In this document: piece after piece, positions 1-9,088 of the stretch
Position numbering within the stretch: position 1 is the first letter of the stretch
How the letters are laid out: every line of letters begins with the position of its first letter
NCBI GenBank assembly: GCA_903925975.1
Contig: CAIYHG010000072.1
Span: 1 to 53,398 of the forward strand
Direction of reading: 5' to 3'
Length of the DNA stretch: 53,398 nucleotides
From: an uncultured Acidobacteriia bacterium
GTDB lineage: Bacteria; Acidobacteriota; Terriglobia; Bryobacterales; Bryobacteraceae
Notes under the pieces: generated by a model
The model's database searches: none
Told to the model about the DNA's origin: nothing
The model's input: the letters and a program-made list of their open reading frames with translations, nothing else
Made by a program: the position numbers and the translations under genes

Positions 1-380
<380 letters not shown>

Positions 381-865
381 GTTTTTGAGTTTTTACTGCT
401 TATCGCCCCAGCTTTACTCGGAAACTGACGAATTGTTTTCTACTGCATCCAACCAGATTGTCAATGATCTGAGCTCGCCAATCACGCCCACCTGGTGAAC
501 GTACCGACGGCCGGCCTCGAAACTTGCCTGACCATGGCATTCCCGCCGAGGGATACCCATAGATCAGAAACCTTCAGAATTTTAAAAGAACCACACAGGA
601 AGGCCGTATTCCGCCCGATTCGGAGGCCCGAACCGAGTTTTGTTACCATTCCTTAAAGAGGACCCCCGCTACTCAAACCTCTACGCCTCAAACTGGCAGT
701 TGGCCAGCGAAGCAGGCCGTGCGATCAAATCCTCAATTCGGCGACTCGACCAGAATAACAAAACCATCGAGGCCATGCAAGGGCTAAGTTGATAAAAATA
801 TCGGACAGAAAGGAATTCCTTTTGAAACCTTAGAGTTGCCCGGTTTCCAGCACTAGAATGAGGGT
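381..865. other. Intergenic region between divergent 16S rRNA and first protein gene
   Basis: This 485-base stretch has no convincing coding frame. It holds the rRNA leader, the candidate rRNA promoter at 437-464, and on the plus strand a TAGAAT hexamer (854-859) six bases before the start codon of the next gene. The middle, about 540-800, is noticeably more AT-rich than the coding DNA. I see nothing else in it. Confidence 0.6.
437..464 (-). promoter_or_regulatory. Candidate rRNA operon promoter
   Basis: On the minus strand a perfect -35 TTGACA (464-459) is followed after 16 bases by TAGAAA (442-437), four of six matches to the -10 consensus. It would start transcription near 430, about 50 bases before the mature 16S end. 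That is a short leader for an rRNA operon, so a second upstream promoter in 470-865 is possible. I saw no clear boxA. Confidence 0.4.
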
Positions 866-1771
866 ATGCGCTTTCTCTTGGGGCTGCTGGCGCTGGCTTT
901 GGCGGGACACGCCCCTGCGCAGGAACTGGCTCCGAAACTTCTGCTGCGGGTGGCCGAGTTTGCCGAATTGCTTCAAGCAGTTGCGCCGAAGGCCCTGGCG
1001 GAGGAAACCTTGGAGCAGGGAACTGTGGTTGCCGAGGGAGGCCTACGCGTGAGGGTTGGCGCGGCGGCGCGCGCCCCCCGGCCGGTTCGCGTCCAGAGCC
1101 GGGTGATTGTATCCGAATTCACGTATGCGCCCCTGAATTCGTCCGAAGGCGGGAATTTGCTGGAGTTTCGCCAGGTGGTGTCGGTAGACGGCCGCGCGGC
1201 TCAATCCGCGGAGGCGGCGCGCCACGCGCTTTCGCTCGGGGTCCACTCCGCTAACGATCAGGCGCGAAAGCGGATGCTAGAGAACTTCGCGAGCCATGGG
1301 CTGGTGGATTTGGCGACCGATTACTCCTTGATTCTGCTTGCATTTACGGGCAAGGGGCAGGAATCGCTCACAATCGACGCCTCGGGGGAAGAGTTCATTG
1401 GCGCGGAGGATTGCCTGGTATATTCCTGGCGGCAGACTTCGGCAGCGGCCGGAGCTCTGATTTTCGCCGGCCGGGAAGTGGCTCGCGAGGCGCTTGCCGG
1501 CAAGTTGTGGGTGGGAAAGGCCGACGGGCTTCCACTGCGTGTCTCCGCGGTGGCTTCGCATGTTTCCGGCAAGCAGACCATCAGCGATGATGCGGTGGTG
1601 GATTACGCTCTCTCAGAGCGAGGTTTCATCGAGCCGGTTTCGGTGCGTCACAGGCACCTGATCGGTGGGGAATTGAGAACGGAAAACGTCTTCCGGTATG
1701 GCCCGTTCCACTTGTTTGCGGCCGATTCGGAAATCAAGTTCACGGTGGACGGAGATCCTATTGAAAAATAA
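866..1771 (+). CDS. Secreted hypothetical protein
   Basis: A 301-residue protein with an N-terminal signal peptide (hydrophobic run at residues 3-14, likely cleavage after the AQ at 18-19). I do not recognise a domain in the mature part, which looks beta-rich and lacks cysteine clusters or catalytic motifs. Proteins of this shape are common in Solibacter-type Acidobacteria. The start at 866 is preceded by GAGGG five bases upstream and by a TAGAAT hexamer six bases upstream, so initiation could be SD-led or leaderless. The next gene begins 42 bases downstream in the same direction and may be cotranscribed. Function unknown. Confidence 0.75.
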   Translation: MRFLLGLLALALAGHAPAQELAPKLLLRVAEFAELLQAVAPKALAEETLEQGTVVAEGGLRVRVGAAARAPRPVRVQSRVIVSEFTYAPLNSSEGGNLLEFRQVVSVDGRAAQSAEAARHALSLGVHSANDQARKRMLENFASHGLVDLATDYSLILLAFTGKGQESLTIDASGEEFIGAEDCLVYSWRQTSAAAGALIFAGREVAREALAGKLWVGKADGLPLRVSAVASHVSGKQTISDDAVVDYALSERGFIEPVSVRHRHLIGGELRTENVFRYGPFHLFAADSEIKFTVDGDPIEK

Positions 1772-1813
1772 CGAGACGGAACCTTTGCCCGCGATGCGGT
1801 TAGGGCGCGCGCG

Positions 1814-2452
1814 ATGAAGCGCATCGTTTACCTGCACGGTTTTGCTTCGAGCCCCTCATCCACTAAGGCCAGATACTTCCGGCGCCTGCTGGAGGAGGCC
1901 GGCGCAACGGTGGAAACGCCCGATCTGGCCGCGGGCGACTTCGAGAGATTGACCATAAGCGGGCAGCTACGCGTAGTGGAGCGGGCCGCGGGAAGCGGTC
2001 CGGTGTCTCTGATGGGGTCGAGCATGGGCGGCTATCTCGCGGCGCTCTATGCGGCGCGACACCCCGAGGTGGAGCGCCTGGTTCTGCTGGCACCCGCGTT
2101 TCGTTTTGCGCGCCGCTGGGAGGAGCACCTTGCGACGGAAGCCATCGAACAATGGCGGCAGACGGGGACGATGAAGTTCTTCCATTTCGGCGAGGGACGG
2201 GAGATGCCCTTGCATTACGGTCTTCTGGAAGATGCCGCCGCGTATGAGGACTACCCCGATTTCCGGCAGCCCGCGCTGATCTACCACGGAGCGAACGATG
2301 ACGTGGTTCCGGCGGCATTCTCCCGGGAATTCGCCGGAAAACGGGCCAATGCGCGGCTGCGGGTGATGGATTCCGGCCACGATCTGCTGAACGTGATGGA
2401 AGAGATTGCGCCCGAGGTCACGGCTTTCCTGGCCGGAGGCGCGATAGGATAA
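1814..2452 (+). CDS. Alpha/beta hydrolase, YqiA/UPF0227-like esterase
   Basis: A 212-residue alpha/beta hydrolase with no signal peptide, probably cytoplasmic. It opens with the oxyanion-type 'YLHGFASSPSSTKA' segment typical of the YqiA group. The nucleophile elbow G-S-S-M-G places Ser70 as nucleophile. An Asp in 'HGANDDVV' (162-163) and His189 in 'DSGHDLL' complete the triad. Length fits the family (about 190-220). It lies five bases upstream of the next gene, so the two are likely cotranscribed. Carboxylesterase activity on small acyl substrates is the family expectation; the real substrate is not visible. Confidence 0.85.
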   Translation: MKRIVYLHGFASSPSSTKARYFRRLLEEAGATVETPDLAAGDFERLTISGQLRVVERAAGSGPVSLMGSSMGGYLAALYAARHPEVERLVLLAPAFRFARRWEEHLATEAIEQWRQTGTMKFFHFGEGREMPLHYGLLEDAAAYEDYPDFRQPALIYHGANDDVVPAAFSREFAGKRANARLRVMDSGHDLLNVMEEIAPEVTAFLAGGAIG

Positions 2453-2457
2453 ATGCG

Positions 2458-4080
2458 ATGACGCGCGTCAAACTGCTTGCCATGGGACTGGCGGTCTTTG
2501 CGGCCGCGGCCCAGTCCACCGACCACCTTCCCGAGCGGCTCGCAAAATGGAAGCGGGTCGCGATGCCGTTTCATTCGGCGGGCCTTGCGCCGCGCGAGAT
2601 CGCGCTGGTGGAGAAACTGGTGGACGCGAGCCGCCTGCTGGACGCTGTCTACTGGCGCCAGACCGATAGCGGCGGACTCGATCTATTCAAATCCACCACG
2701 GACGCTTCCTTGCGCCGCATGCTGCTGATCATGGGCAGCCGTTGGGACTTGCTCGACGAGAACAAGCCTTACGTCGGCGCCGAGCCGATGCCGCCGGGCC
2801 GGGAGATGTATCCTCGCGGGCTGACGCGCGAGGCGATCGAACAATATGTAAAGCAGCGCCCGCAGGACCGCGCTGCCATCTACAACGGCTACACCGTCGT
2901 GAAGAAGAACGGCGACCGTTTGACCGGGACGCCCTATCACGAGGAGTACGCGGTCTTCCTGAAGCCGATGGCTGCTCTGCTGCGCGAGGCGGCCGAACTG
3001 AGCGACGACCCGGCGTTCGCCAAGTACCTGCGGCTCCGCGCCGATGCGCTTCTCACGGACGATTACTACCAGAGCGATCTGGCGTGGGTGGATCTGAAGA
3101 ATCCCAAGTTCGACCTGATTTTCGCGCCGTATGAGACGTACAACGACGAATTGCTTGGCGTGAAGACGTCTTATGGCGCCGCGGTGCTGATCCGCAACGA
3201 GGAGGAGAGCCGGAAGCTGGCGATGTACGAGCGGTACGTGCCGGAGATTCAGGAAGCGCTGCCGCTCGACGCGGCGAACCGCCCCTCGCTGCGCGGTAAG
3301 TTGTCGCCGATGGAAGTGATGGACGCGCCTTATCGCGGCGGCGATCTGCGCTACGGCTATCAGGCGGTGGCCGACAATCTGCCGAACGACCGGCGCATCC
3401 ACGAGGAGAAGGGATCGAAGCGCATCTTTTTCAAGAACTTCATGGACGCGCGCGTGAACGACGTGATCCTTCCGGTGGCTAAGCGCATGATGACGCCGAG
3501 CCAGGCGGCGCAAGCGAGCGCCGACGGGTATATGGCGGGCACGTTACTGCATGAGATTTCCCACGGCTTAGGTCCGGGTTTCGCCCACATCAATGGCAAG
3601 CAGGTGGATATTAACGAGGCCATCGGCGGGGCGTACTCCGGCCTGGAAGAGGCCAAGGCGGATGCAGCGGGAATGTTCGGCCTGAAGTGGCTGGTGGATC
3701 ACGGCGTTCTGCCTGCCGCCAAGTTGCAGGAATACTACGCTTCGTATCTGGCGGGGCTGTTCCGCACGTTGCGTTTCGGCGCTGGTGAGGCCCATGGACG
3801 CGCCGAGACGATGGAGGTGAACTACCTGCTTGAGAACCGCGCGGTCACGCCCGCGGAGGGCGGCCGCTACGCCATTGATTACGCGCGCATTCCGGCCGTA
3901 ATCGCGCAATTGACGAAGGAGTTGCTATCCATCGAAGCCGCGGGTGACCGAAAACGCGCCGAGGCGTGGTTCGCGAAATACGATAAAGTTCCGCCGGCGC
4001 TGACGGCCGCGCTCGCCAAGACCACGGACATTCCGGTGGATATCGAGCCGGTGTTTTCGTTCCGCGACGAGATTCGGTAG
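2458..4080 (+). CDS. Secreted zinc peptidase, M49 (dipeptidyl-peptidase III)-like
   Basis: A 540-residue protein with a signal peptide (about residues 1-20, ending 'AAAAQS'). The zinc site is H365-E366-I-S-H369-G, followed by E397-E-A-K-A-D402. This HExxH plus EExxAD arrangement is that of the bacterial M49-like family often annotated 'Zn-dependent hydrolase'. Classical eukaryotic DPP III has HExxGH with one extra residue. The enzyme would clip peptides outside the cytoplasm, in keeping with the M13 peptidase nearby. It starts five bases after the hydrolase upstream. The family call is secure; substrate and dipeptidase activity are inferred. Confidence 0.85.
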   Translation: MTRVKLLAMGLAVFAAAAQSTDHLPERLAKWKRVAMPFHSAGLAPREIALVEKLVDASRLLDAVYWRQTDSGGLDLFKSTTDASLRRMLLIMGSRWDLLDENKPYVGAEPMPPGREMYPRGLTREAIEQYVKQRPQDRAAIYNGYTVVKKNGDRLTGTPYHEEYAVFLKPMAALLREAAELSDDPAFAKYLRLRADALLTDDYYQSDLAWVDLKNPKFDLIFAPYETYNDELLGVKTSYGAAVLIRNEEESRKLAMYERYVPEIQEALPLDAANRPSLRGKLSPMEVMDAPYRGGDLRYGYQAVADNLPNDRRIHEEKGSKRIFFKNFMDARVNDVILPVAKRMMTPSQAAQASADGYMAGTLLHEISHGLGPGFAHINGKQVDINEAIGGAYSGLEEAKADAAGMFGLKWLVDHGVLPAAKLQEYYASYLAGLFRTLRFGAGEAHGRAETMEVNYLLENRAVTPAEGGRYAIDYARIPAVIAQLTKELLSIEAAGDRKRAEAWFAKYDKVPPALTAALAKTTDIPVDIEPVFSFRDEIR

Positions 4081-4179
4081 CGTGCGGATGGTCTCGGAGG
4101 CGCAGATCACTCAGGCGCATCGGCTGCCTTAGTAAGGCCTGCCAGGGGGGTGCATCACACGATGGTGGCGCGTTCCTCC

Positions 4180-4314
4180 AGGAGTTTGTTGAAATAGCCC
4201 TGGCAGGCGAAACCGCCTGCCCCACCTGGCCGCGCAAGTACTGGAGCATGCGTGGTGGCGCTCGCGGTTTCGCCTGCGGCCCACAGTGAGAACAGGTTTT
4301 TTCGACAAGCTCCT
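4180..4314. mobile_element. MITE-like palindromic element with 20-bp terminal inverted repeats
   Basis: The ends 4180-4199 (AGGAGTTTGTTGAAATAGCC) and 4295-4314 (reverse complement AGGAGCTTGTCGAAAAAACC) match at 16 of 20 positions. Inside lies a perfect 8-bp hairpin (GGCAGGCG-AAAC-CGCCTGCC, 4202-4221) and an inverted partner of that core near 4264-4277. The whole 135-bp unit can therefore fold end to end. It has no coding capacity and no clear target duplication. The right end abuts the stop codon of the thioesterase gene (4313-4315), so the element may supply the gene's 3' end and a terminator-like fold. Confidence 0.6.
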
Positions 4315-4813
4315 AGGGCCGCATGGCGCCGCATACGGGTGCGGGCCACGGCAGAGCGTTTCCTTCATCCACCCAGGCCTTGATTTTGGCGGCGATTTCG
4401 GGAGGGAATGGCGCGGTCTTGCGCGAGCGCCGGTCAAGGAACGCGTTCATGCATTCGAAGATCGAAGAGAGCGTGCCGCGGGTTTCGTTGACCAGGAACA
4501 TGAGGTAGTGCAGGCGCTTGTCGGATTGGGCCACCAGGCGTGCGTAGACGGCCACGTTATCTCCCGGCATCGTCTCCGCCAGAAAGTGGAGATGGTGTTC
4601 CAGGTCAACGGTGCCCGAGCCGTTCCGGCGGTGAAATTCGGGCGTGAGCCCGACGCGCTGGTGTAGATCGTCGCCGGCATCGTCGAAGATGGCAAGATAC
4701 CAGCGCATGTTCATGTGGCCGTTATCGTCGGCGTAGGTATTCGGGATTGTGACGCGCAGACAGGCCGGCCCCAACGCGGCCACCTGTTCCGGCGTGATCT
4801 TTGGAGGTCTCAT
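4313..4813 (-). CDS. Thioesterase-like (hotdog fold) protein
   Basis: A 166-residue single-domain protein with the 4HBT-type signature 'YADDNGHMNMRWY' near the N-terminus, where Asp, His and Asn form the usual active-site set. 'HHLHFLAE' and 'NETRGTLSSIFECMNAFLD' fit the hotdog sheet. It would hydrolyse acyl-CoA or a related thioester in the cytoplasm; the acyl group cannot be told. The start at 4813 lies nine bases downstream of the stop of the M13 peptidase gene, so the two are probably one transcript. Its stop codon overlaps the end of the MITE-like element. Confidence 0.85.
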   Translation of the reverse strand: MRPPKITPEQVAALGPACLRVTIPNTYADDNGHMNMRWYLAIFDDAGDDLHQRVGLTPEFHRRNGSGTVDLEHHLHFLAETMPGDNVAVYARLVAQSDKRLHYLMFLVNETRGTLSSIFECMNAFLDRRSRKTAPFPPEIAAKIKAWVDEGNALPWPAPVCGAMRP

Positions 4814-4822
4814 GGAAATGAT

Positions 4823-6868
4823 TCACCACACCCGGCAGGCGTTGGCCCGCGCCATCGGCTGGCCGCTCTCGCAGGAGAACGCGCGGGCGAACTCCGGCAT
4901 GTTGCTGACTACGCCGTTGATGCGGTATTCGAGCGGCGAATGCGGATCGGTGATCGCGGTGACCCGTTTGTTCTCCGGGCGCTCGTAGCCGCAGGCCCAT
5001 TGCGCCATGCCGATGAAGTAGCGTTGATCCGGGGTGAAGCCGTCAACCGGTTTCAGATCCTGCCCGCGAGTGGCGTTCTTCCAGGCCAGGTAGCCGAGCA
5101 GCGTTCCGCCGAGGTCGGCCACATCCTCGCCCAGGGTGAGTTTGCTGTTGATCTTGATATCGTCCACAACGGTGTACTGCGCGTATTGATCTACAACGCA
5201 CGCTGTGCGGGTGGTGAAGGCGGCGGCGTCCTTTTCGGTCCACCAATCGCGCAGGTTGCCCTTGGCATCGAACTGCCGCCCCTCGTCGTCAAAGCCGTGC
5301 GTCAACTCGTGGCCGATAGTGGCGCCGGTGTTGCCGTAGTTCGGCGCGTCATCCATCTTCGGGTCGTATAGAGGCGGCTGGAGGACGCCCGCGGGGAAGT
5401 TTATGTCGTTCATCTGGGGGTCGTAATACGCGTTGACGGTCGGCGGAGTCATCCCCCACTCCGAGCGGTCCACCGGCTTGCCGATCTTGTTCAGATCGCG
5501 CCGCGATTCGAATTCCGTGGCACGGTTCATGTTGCCCAGGAAGTCGGTGCGTTCGATGCGCACCGAGCTGTAGTCGCGCCACTTATCCGGATAGCCGATC
5601 TTATTCACCAGGGTGCGCAGCTTTTCCTGCGCCTGCTTTTTCGTTGCGGGACCCATCCAGGAGAGGTCGGTGAGATCCGTTTCCATCGCGCGTTCGATTT
5701 CCTGCACCATCGCCAGCGCGCGCGCCTTCGTATCGGGCGTGAACGTCTTCGCAACGAAGATCTGCCCCACGGCCTCGCCGAGTTCGCCATCCGCGTAGCG
5801 GACGCAGCGCTTCCACCGGGGCGCCAGTTCGGTGACGCCGCGCAGGTATTTCGAGTAGAACTCAAAATTGGCCTGCACGAACGCAGCGGAGAGATAAGCG
5901 GCTTTCGCATGCGCCAGGTGCCAGCGCAGATAGGTCTTCCATTCGGTAGCCGGGCGCGCGGCAAGCTGGCGCTGCACTTCTTTGAAGAACTCTGGCTCGG
6001 TGACGTTCGCTGCCTTGGGCGCGGCCAAGCCGACCGTCTTCCAGTAAGCGGTCCAACTGAAGGCAGGCGTTAGCTTCTGTAACGCCGCGGCGCTCATCTT
6101 GTGAAATAACTGGTACGGATCGCGCTGCTGCACGCGGGTGAGACTGGCTTTGGCCAGGCCCGTCTCGATATCCATAACCGTCTGTGCTTCGGCTTTAGCG
6201 GCTTCGGGCGTATCGCCTAGCAGGCGGAACATGGCCGTAACATGATCGACGTAGCGGGCGCGGGTTTCGACCGAGCGCGCATCCGTGTTCACGTAATAAT
6301 CGCGGTCGGGAAGGCCGAGGCCGGCGGCGGTCGAAAAGGCGATGACGCGGCTCGAATCGGCGTAATCCTGCGAGGAGCCGAAACCAAACAGGGGCGAGCC
6401 CTGCATGGCCAGGTGAAGGCGGCCCAGCAGCGGGGGCAGATCCGCCGTAGTCTTCATGGCGGCGATGGCGTCGAGTTCCGGCTTGAGGGGCGCCGCTCCG
6501 GCTTTCTCCACTGCGGGCTCATCCATGCACGCGGCGAAGAAATCGCCCACCTGCTTCTCCACTGCTCCGCGCGCGGGTTCCGGGCGCGCGGCTTGCTCCA
6601 GAGTGCCCCAGAGATAGCGCAGGTTCTCGGTTCCGAGTTTCCCGTAGACATCCCAGCGGGCCTGGTCGGGTGGAATCGGGTTCAGCTCGTTCCATTTGCC
6701 GCACGCGAACTGGTAGAAATCGACGCAGGGGTCGGCCGAGCGATCGATGAACTTTGTTTCGAGACTTGGGGTGTAAGGCAGAGTGGTTAGCGGCCGCTCG
6801 GGCTGCGTCTGTGCGAAGCAGGAAGCAGCCAGCGCGGCGACGGAACAGAAAGCAAAATATCGGCTCAC
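4823..6868 (-). CDS. Secreted M13-family metallopeptidase (PepO/neprilysin-like)
   Basis: A 681-residue zinc endopeptidase. The catalytic motif is 'GHELTHGFDDEG' (HExxH at about residue 520), the third ligand lies in 'GEDVADLGG', and 'NAYY' and the C-terminal 'CRVW' are diagnostic for M13. A GTG start at 6868 gives a normal signal peptide (VSRYFAFCSVAALAASCFAQ) and the family's usual length. The open frame runs further upstream but would then overlap the divergent gene at 6924, so I reject that start. No clear SD precedes the GTG. It should degrade peptides in the periplasm or outside. The thioesterase gene follows after nine bases. Confidence 0.95.
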   Translation of the reverse strand: MSRYFAFCSVAALAASCFAQTQPERPLTTLPYTPSLETKFIDRSADPCVDFYQFACGKWNELNPIPPDQARWDVYGKLGTENLRYLWGTLEQAARPEPARGAVEKQVGDFFAACMDEPAVEKAGAAPLKPELDAIAAMKTTADLPPLLGRLHLAMQGSPLFGFGSSQDYADSSRVIAFSTAAGLGLPDRDYYVNTDARSVETRARYVDHVTAMFRLLGDTPEAAKAEAQTVMDIETGLAKASLTRVQQRDPYQLFHKMSAAALQKLTPAFSWTAYWKTVGLAAPKAANVTEPEFFKEVQRQLAARPATEWKTYLRWHLAHAKAAYLSAAFVQANFEFYSKYLRGVTELAPRWKRCVRYADGELGEAVGQIFVAKTFTPDTKARALAMVQEIERAMETDLTDLSWMGPATKKQAQEKLRTLVNKIGYPDKWRDYSSVRIERTDFLGNMNRATEFESRRDLNKIGKPVDRSEWGMTPPTVNAYYDPQMNDINFPAGVLQPPLYDPKMDDAPNYGNTGATIGHELTHGFDDEGRQFDAKGNLRDWWTEKDAAAFTTRTACVVDQYAQYTVVDDIKINSKLTLGEDVADLGGTLLGYLAWKNATRGQDLKPVDGFTPDQRYFIGMAQWACGYERPENKRVTAITDPHSPLEYRINGVVSNMPEFARAFSCESGQPMARANACRVW

Positions 6869-6923
6869 GAAAGGAAGCGTACCACAGGTTTCGCGGGCCG
6901 CTGCCCGGTGATAACGTAGCTCT

Positions 6924-7751
6924 ATGCAAACCGGCGCGCTCCGCCTATTAGCGGGTCTTGGCATCTGCGTCTGCGCAGCGGCCCAGCAGTTGCCGCCGCT
7001 TCCCGCCGGATTCGAGAGCTGGCCCGATTTCGTGCACGCCGCGGCCGCGCAAGCCGACGCGCAGATCGGCGCCCTGCCGGATTTCATCTGCACTCGCACG
7101 GCGTCTGGTTCCGCCCGCTTCGGCGCCCCTATCTCCATCACGCCGCTTCCGCCGTGGGATGCCGAGGTTACTTACCTTTCGGGTCAGGAGCACTACCGGG
7201 TGTTGAACGGGCAGTCTGTCTCAACACCGGCGGGCGTCATCACGGGAGGCGAGTTCGCCGCCACGCTTAGGGCGCTTTTCGATCCCTTGAATGGGGCGGT
7301 GCGAAGAATTCGGGGCACGGAGTCGATAAATGGCACGAAAGCGATCCAGGTTGAGGCCGATATATCGGCCGAGCGCTCAAATATTTCGCTCAACGTTCTG
7401 AAGAGAAGCCTGAGGCCCGCCTACCGCGGAGAGTGCTGGATCGATCCATCCTCCAGGAAGACACTGCGTCTCAGCGTGAGCATCGAGGATCTGCCCGGCG
7501 ATTTCGTTATCCGGAGCGCAGGGCAGACCGTGGATTTTGGCTGGGAGCGCATCGGAGATAAGACTTACTGGCTTCCGGTTCGGGCCGAATCGCGCCTCAA
7601 GCTGATGTCGCCCCCCGGTCCGCCGGTCGATTTGTACCAGATCCTATTCGGCCGCGCAGGCTCGATGGCGTGGAAGACGGCCGACGTCACCGTTGACGTA
7701 ACATTCAGCCATTACCGAAAGTTTCAGGCGGAATCGCGAATCATCCCGTAA
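6924..7751 (+). CDS. Secreted hypothetical protein with acidobacterial 'PDFICTR' motif
   Basis: A 275-residue protein with a signal peptide (MQTGALRLLAGLGICVCAAAQ). After it comes the segment 'GALPDFICTR', a motif I recall from many secreted proteins of Acidobacteria with no known function. The remainder alternates polar and hydrophobic residues, suggesting a beta-rich carrier-like fold of the LolA/LolB type; this is a guess from pattern only. It is divergent from the M13 peptidase gene, with 55 bases between the two start codons, so the pair may share a regulatory region. Confidence 0.75.
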   Translation: MQTGALRLLAGLGICVCAAAQQLPPLPAGFESWPDFVHAAAAQADAQIGALPDFICTRTASGSARFGAPISITPLPPWDAEVTYLSGQEHYRVLNGQSVSTPAGVITGGEFAATLRALFDPLNGAVRRIRGTESINGTKAIQVEADISAERSNISLNVLKRSLRPAYRGECWIDPSSRKTLRLSVSIEDLPGDFVIRSAGQTVDFGWERIGDKTYWLPVRAESRLKLMSPPGPPVDLYQILFGRAGSMAWKTADVTVDVTFSHYRKFQAESRIIP

Positions 7752-7768
7752 CCGGCCCGGGCCGCCGA

Positions 7769-8884
7769 CTACTTAGCTGCTGCGGGAGCGCGCCTCGGGT
7801 CTTCAGCGGGACCGAGCGGGCCCATCCACTTCAGTTGATTATCGACGAACTCGTGGAGTTTGAACGTCTTCTTGACGGACGCAACGGTTTCCCCAATTAC
7901 ATCGATTTTCGAAGCGTCATAGTTCCCGAGGCCCATCTGGCCGCAGTATTGGAGATAGCCAATCCATTTCGGGTCCATGCCCATGGCTTCCAGCGCAATG
8001 CGGTCGGCCGCGACGTAATCGGTGGAAGCGATGGCGATCTTCCATGGAACCGGCGTGCCGTTATTGGGGCCGTTCCCTTCCATCGCTTCAAAACCGTCCA
8101 GAACGTTCGCTCCCCAACTGGGCGCTAGTCTTTGCGCAACCAGATACATGTTGTAGTTGTGCTGCTGAGTGCCCGTGACGTGGACCTTGGTCTTGTCGCT
8201 CCATGTTGGCGTTTCCTTGATCGGGCTGCGCAGCGGGGCGCCCATGGTCATGTTCTTTACGCCGCCGGTGAAAATCACCGCATCGTGCGTCTTGGGTCTG
8301 CAGCAATTCAGAACGAAGGCGTCCGGGTCAACAAGCCGGGCGGCAATCCGGACCGGAGTGGGGTGGAGATTGGTATCGATGGTCTGCGTCAGGGCGAACT
8401 TTCCTTCCGAATTGAAATCGACCAGGCTTATCTTCTGCGATTTGAACTCGGAAGCGAGGGAGTTGTACTTGATATTGTCGAACCCGGCCATCGTGTCGCG
8501 CGACGAGGCTTCACCGATGACAATAGGCCCCTTGAAGCGTGGGCCCAGGTAGTCCAAGATGCCGCGAATCGCGTCCGGATGCGTGCATGCCAAGGGTATC
8601 CCGGGGTTGACGAGATTCACCTTGATGAGGACGGACTTCTTGCGTTTCAACGCCGGCGCCATATCTTTGTCGATCGCCATGAGGGCATCGAAAACCATCT
8701 TGCGACGATTCTCGCCCCGGACCAGGCTCACTGTGGAGCGGTGCGTCACCGGCACGATCGGGACAGGTGGGAGGTCCAGAACGGGTGTGGGCGGGTGTTG
8801 CGCAAATAGCCGCACGGCGCACGGGAGCGACAACGCTCCTGCGCCCACCCGGAAAAGCTCACGGCGCGAGAAGTTCTGAGACAT
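7769..8884 (-). CDS. Tat-exported DUF362-domain protein
   Basis: A 371-residue protein starting with a twin-arginine signal (MSQNFSRRELFRVGAGALSL). It is followed by the DUF362 fold, with 'LIKVNLVNPGIP', 'NCCRPKTHDAVIFTGGVKNM' and 'DRIALEAMG'. DUF362 proteins are often found beside ferredoxin domains, but their reaction is unknown. The frame is open further upstream, but the Tat motif fixes the start at 8884. No SD is present. A TATCAT hexamer (8896-8891) ends six bases before the ATG, so the mRNA may be leaderless. The gene lies 204 bases downstream of the Ehr-type operon in the same direction. Confidence 0.88.
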   Translation of the reverse strand: MSQNFSRRELFRVGAGALSLPCAVRLFAQHPPTPVLDLPPVPIVPVTHRSTVSLVRGENRRKMVFDALMAIDKDMAPALKRKKSVLIKVNLVNPGIPLACTHPDAIRGILDYLGPRFKGPIVIGEASSRDTMAGFDNIKYNSLASEFKSQKISLVDFNSEGKFALTQTIDTNLHPTPVRIAARLVDPDAFVLNCCRPKTHDAVIFTGGVKNMTMGAPLRSPIKETPTWSDKTKVHVTGTQQHNYNMYLVAQRLAPSWGANVLDGFEAMEGNGPNNGTPVPWKIAIASTDYVAADRIALEAMGMDPKWIGYLQYCGQMGLGNYDASKIDVIGETVASVKKTFKLHEFVDNQLKWMGPLGPAEDPRRAPAAAK

Positions 8885-9088
8885 GGAGGTATGATATCCC
8901 ACGTTGCAGGCGTTGAAAAGGCCGGCCGCTAGCGTAGTGCGGCGCAAATTGCATCCCGTATGCGACGCGGAGGGCAAACCGGGTACAGGCACGAAGTTTC
9001 GCAAGAGCGGCGAAATTCGAGCCAGTCCCCGCTTCGCGCAGTTTGCCAATGACCGACGATATTTGCGCCGCACTACACCGGCTGACGC
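8885..9088. other. Intergenic region between Ehr operon and DUF362 gene
   Basis: This gap of 204 bases holds the candidate minus-strand promoter of the DUF362 gene (TTTTCA 8919-8914, TATCAT 8896-8891, 17-base spacer). It also holds one copy of the 49-bp dispersed repeat (8981-9029). No coding frame stands out. The next minus-strand gene on the right, hyfI-like, ends at 9089, so the region also acts as the 3' end of that operon. I see no T-run terminator. Confidence 0.5.
8981..9029. repeat. 49-bp dispersed repeat, copy 1
   Basis: It begins GGGTACAGGCACGAAGTTTC and matches positions 53212-53260 in 47 of 49 bases, in the same orientation 44 kb away. It contains an imperfect hairpin, CGAAGTTTCGC against GCGAAATTCG. 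Weaker similarity continues upstream ('CTAGCGTAGTGCGGC' near 8929 against 'CTAGTGTAGTGCGGC' near 53160). It lies between genes and encodes nothing obvious. Confidence 0.85.

Noticed and set aside
6869-7141. Extended N-terminus for the M13 peptidase up to 7141
   Set aside because: It would overlap the divergent gene at 6924 and places a second, non-signal sequence before a clear signal peptide.
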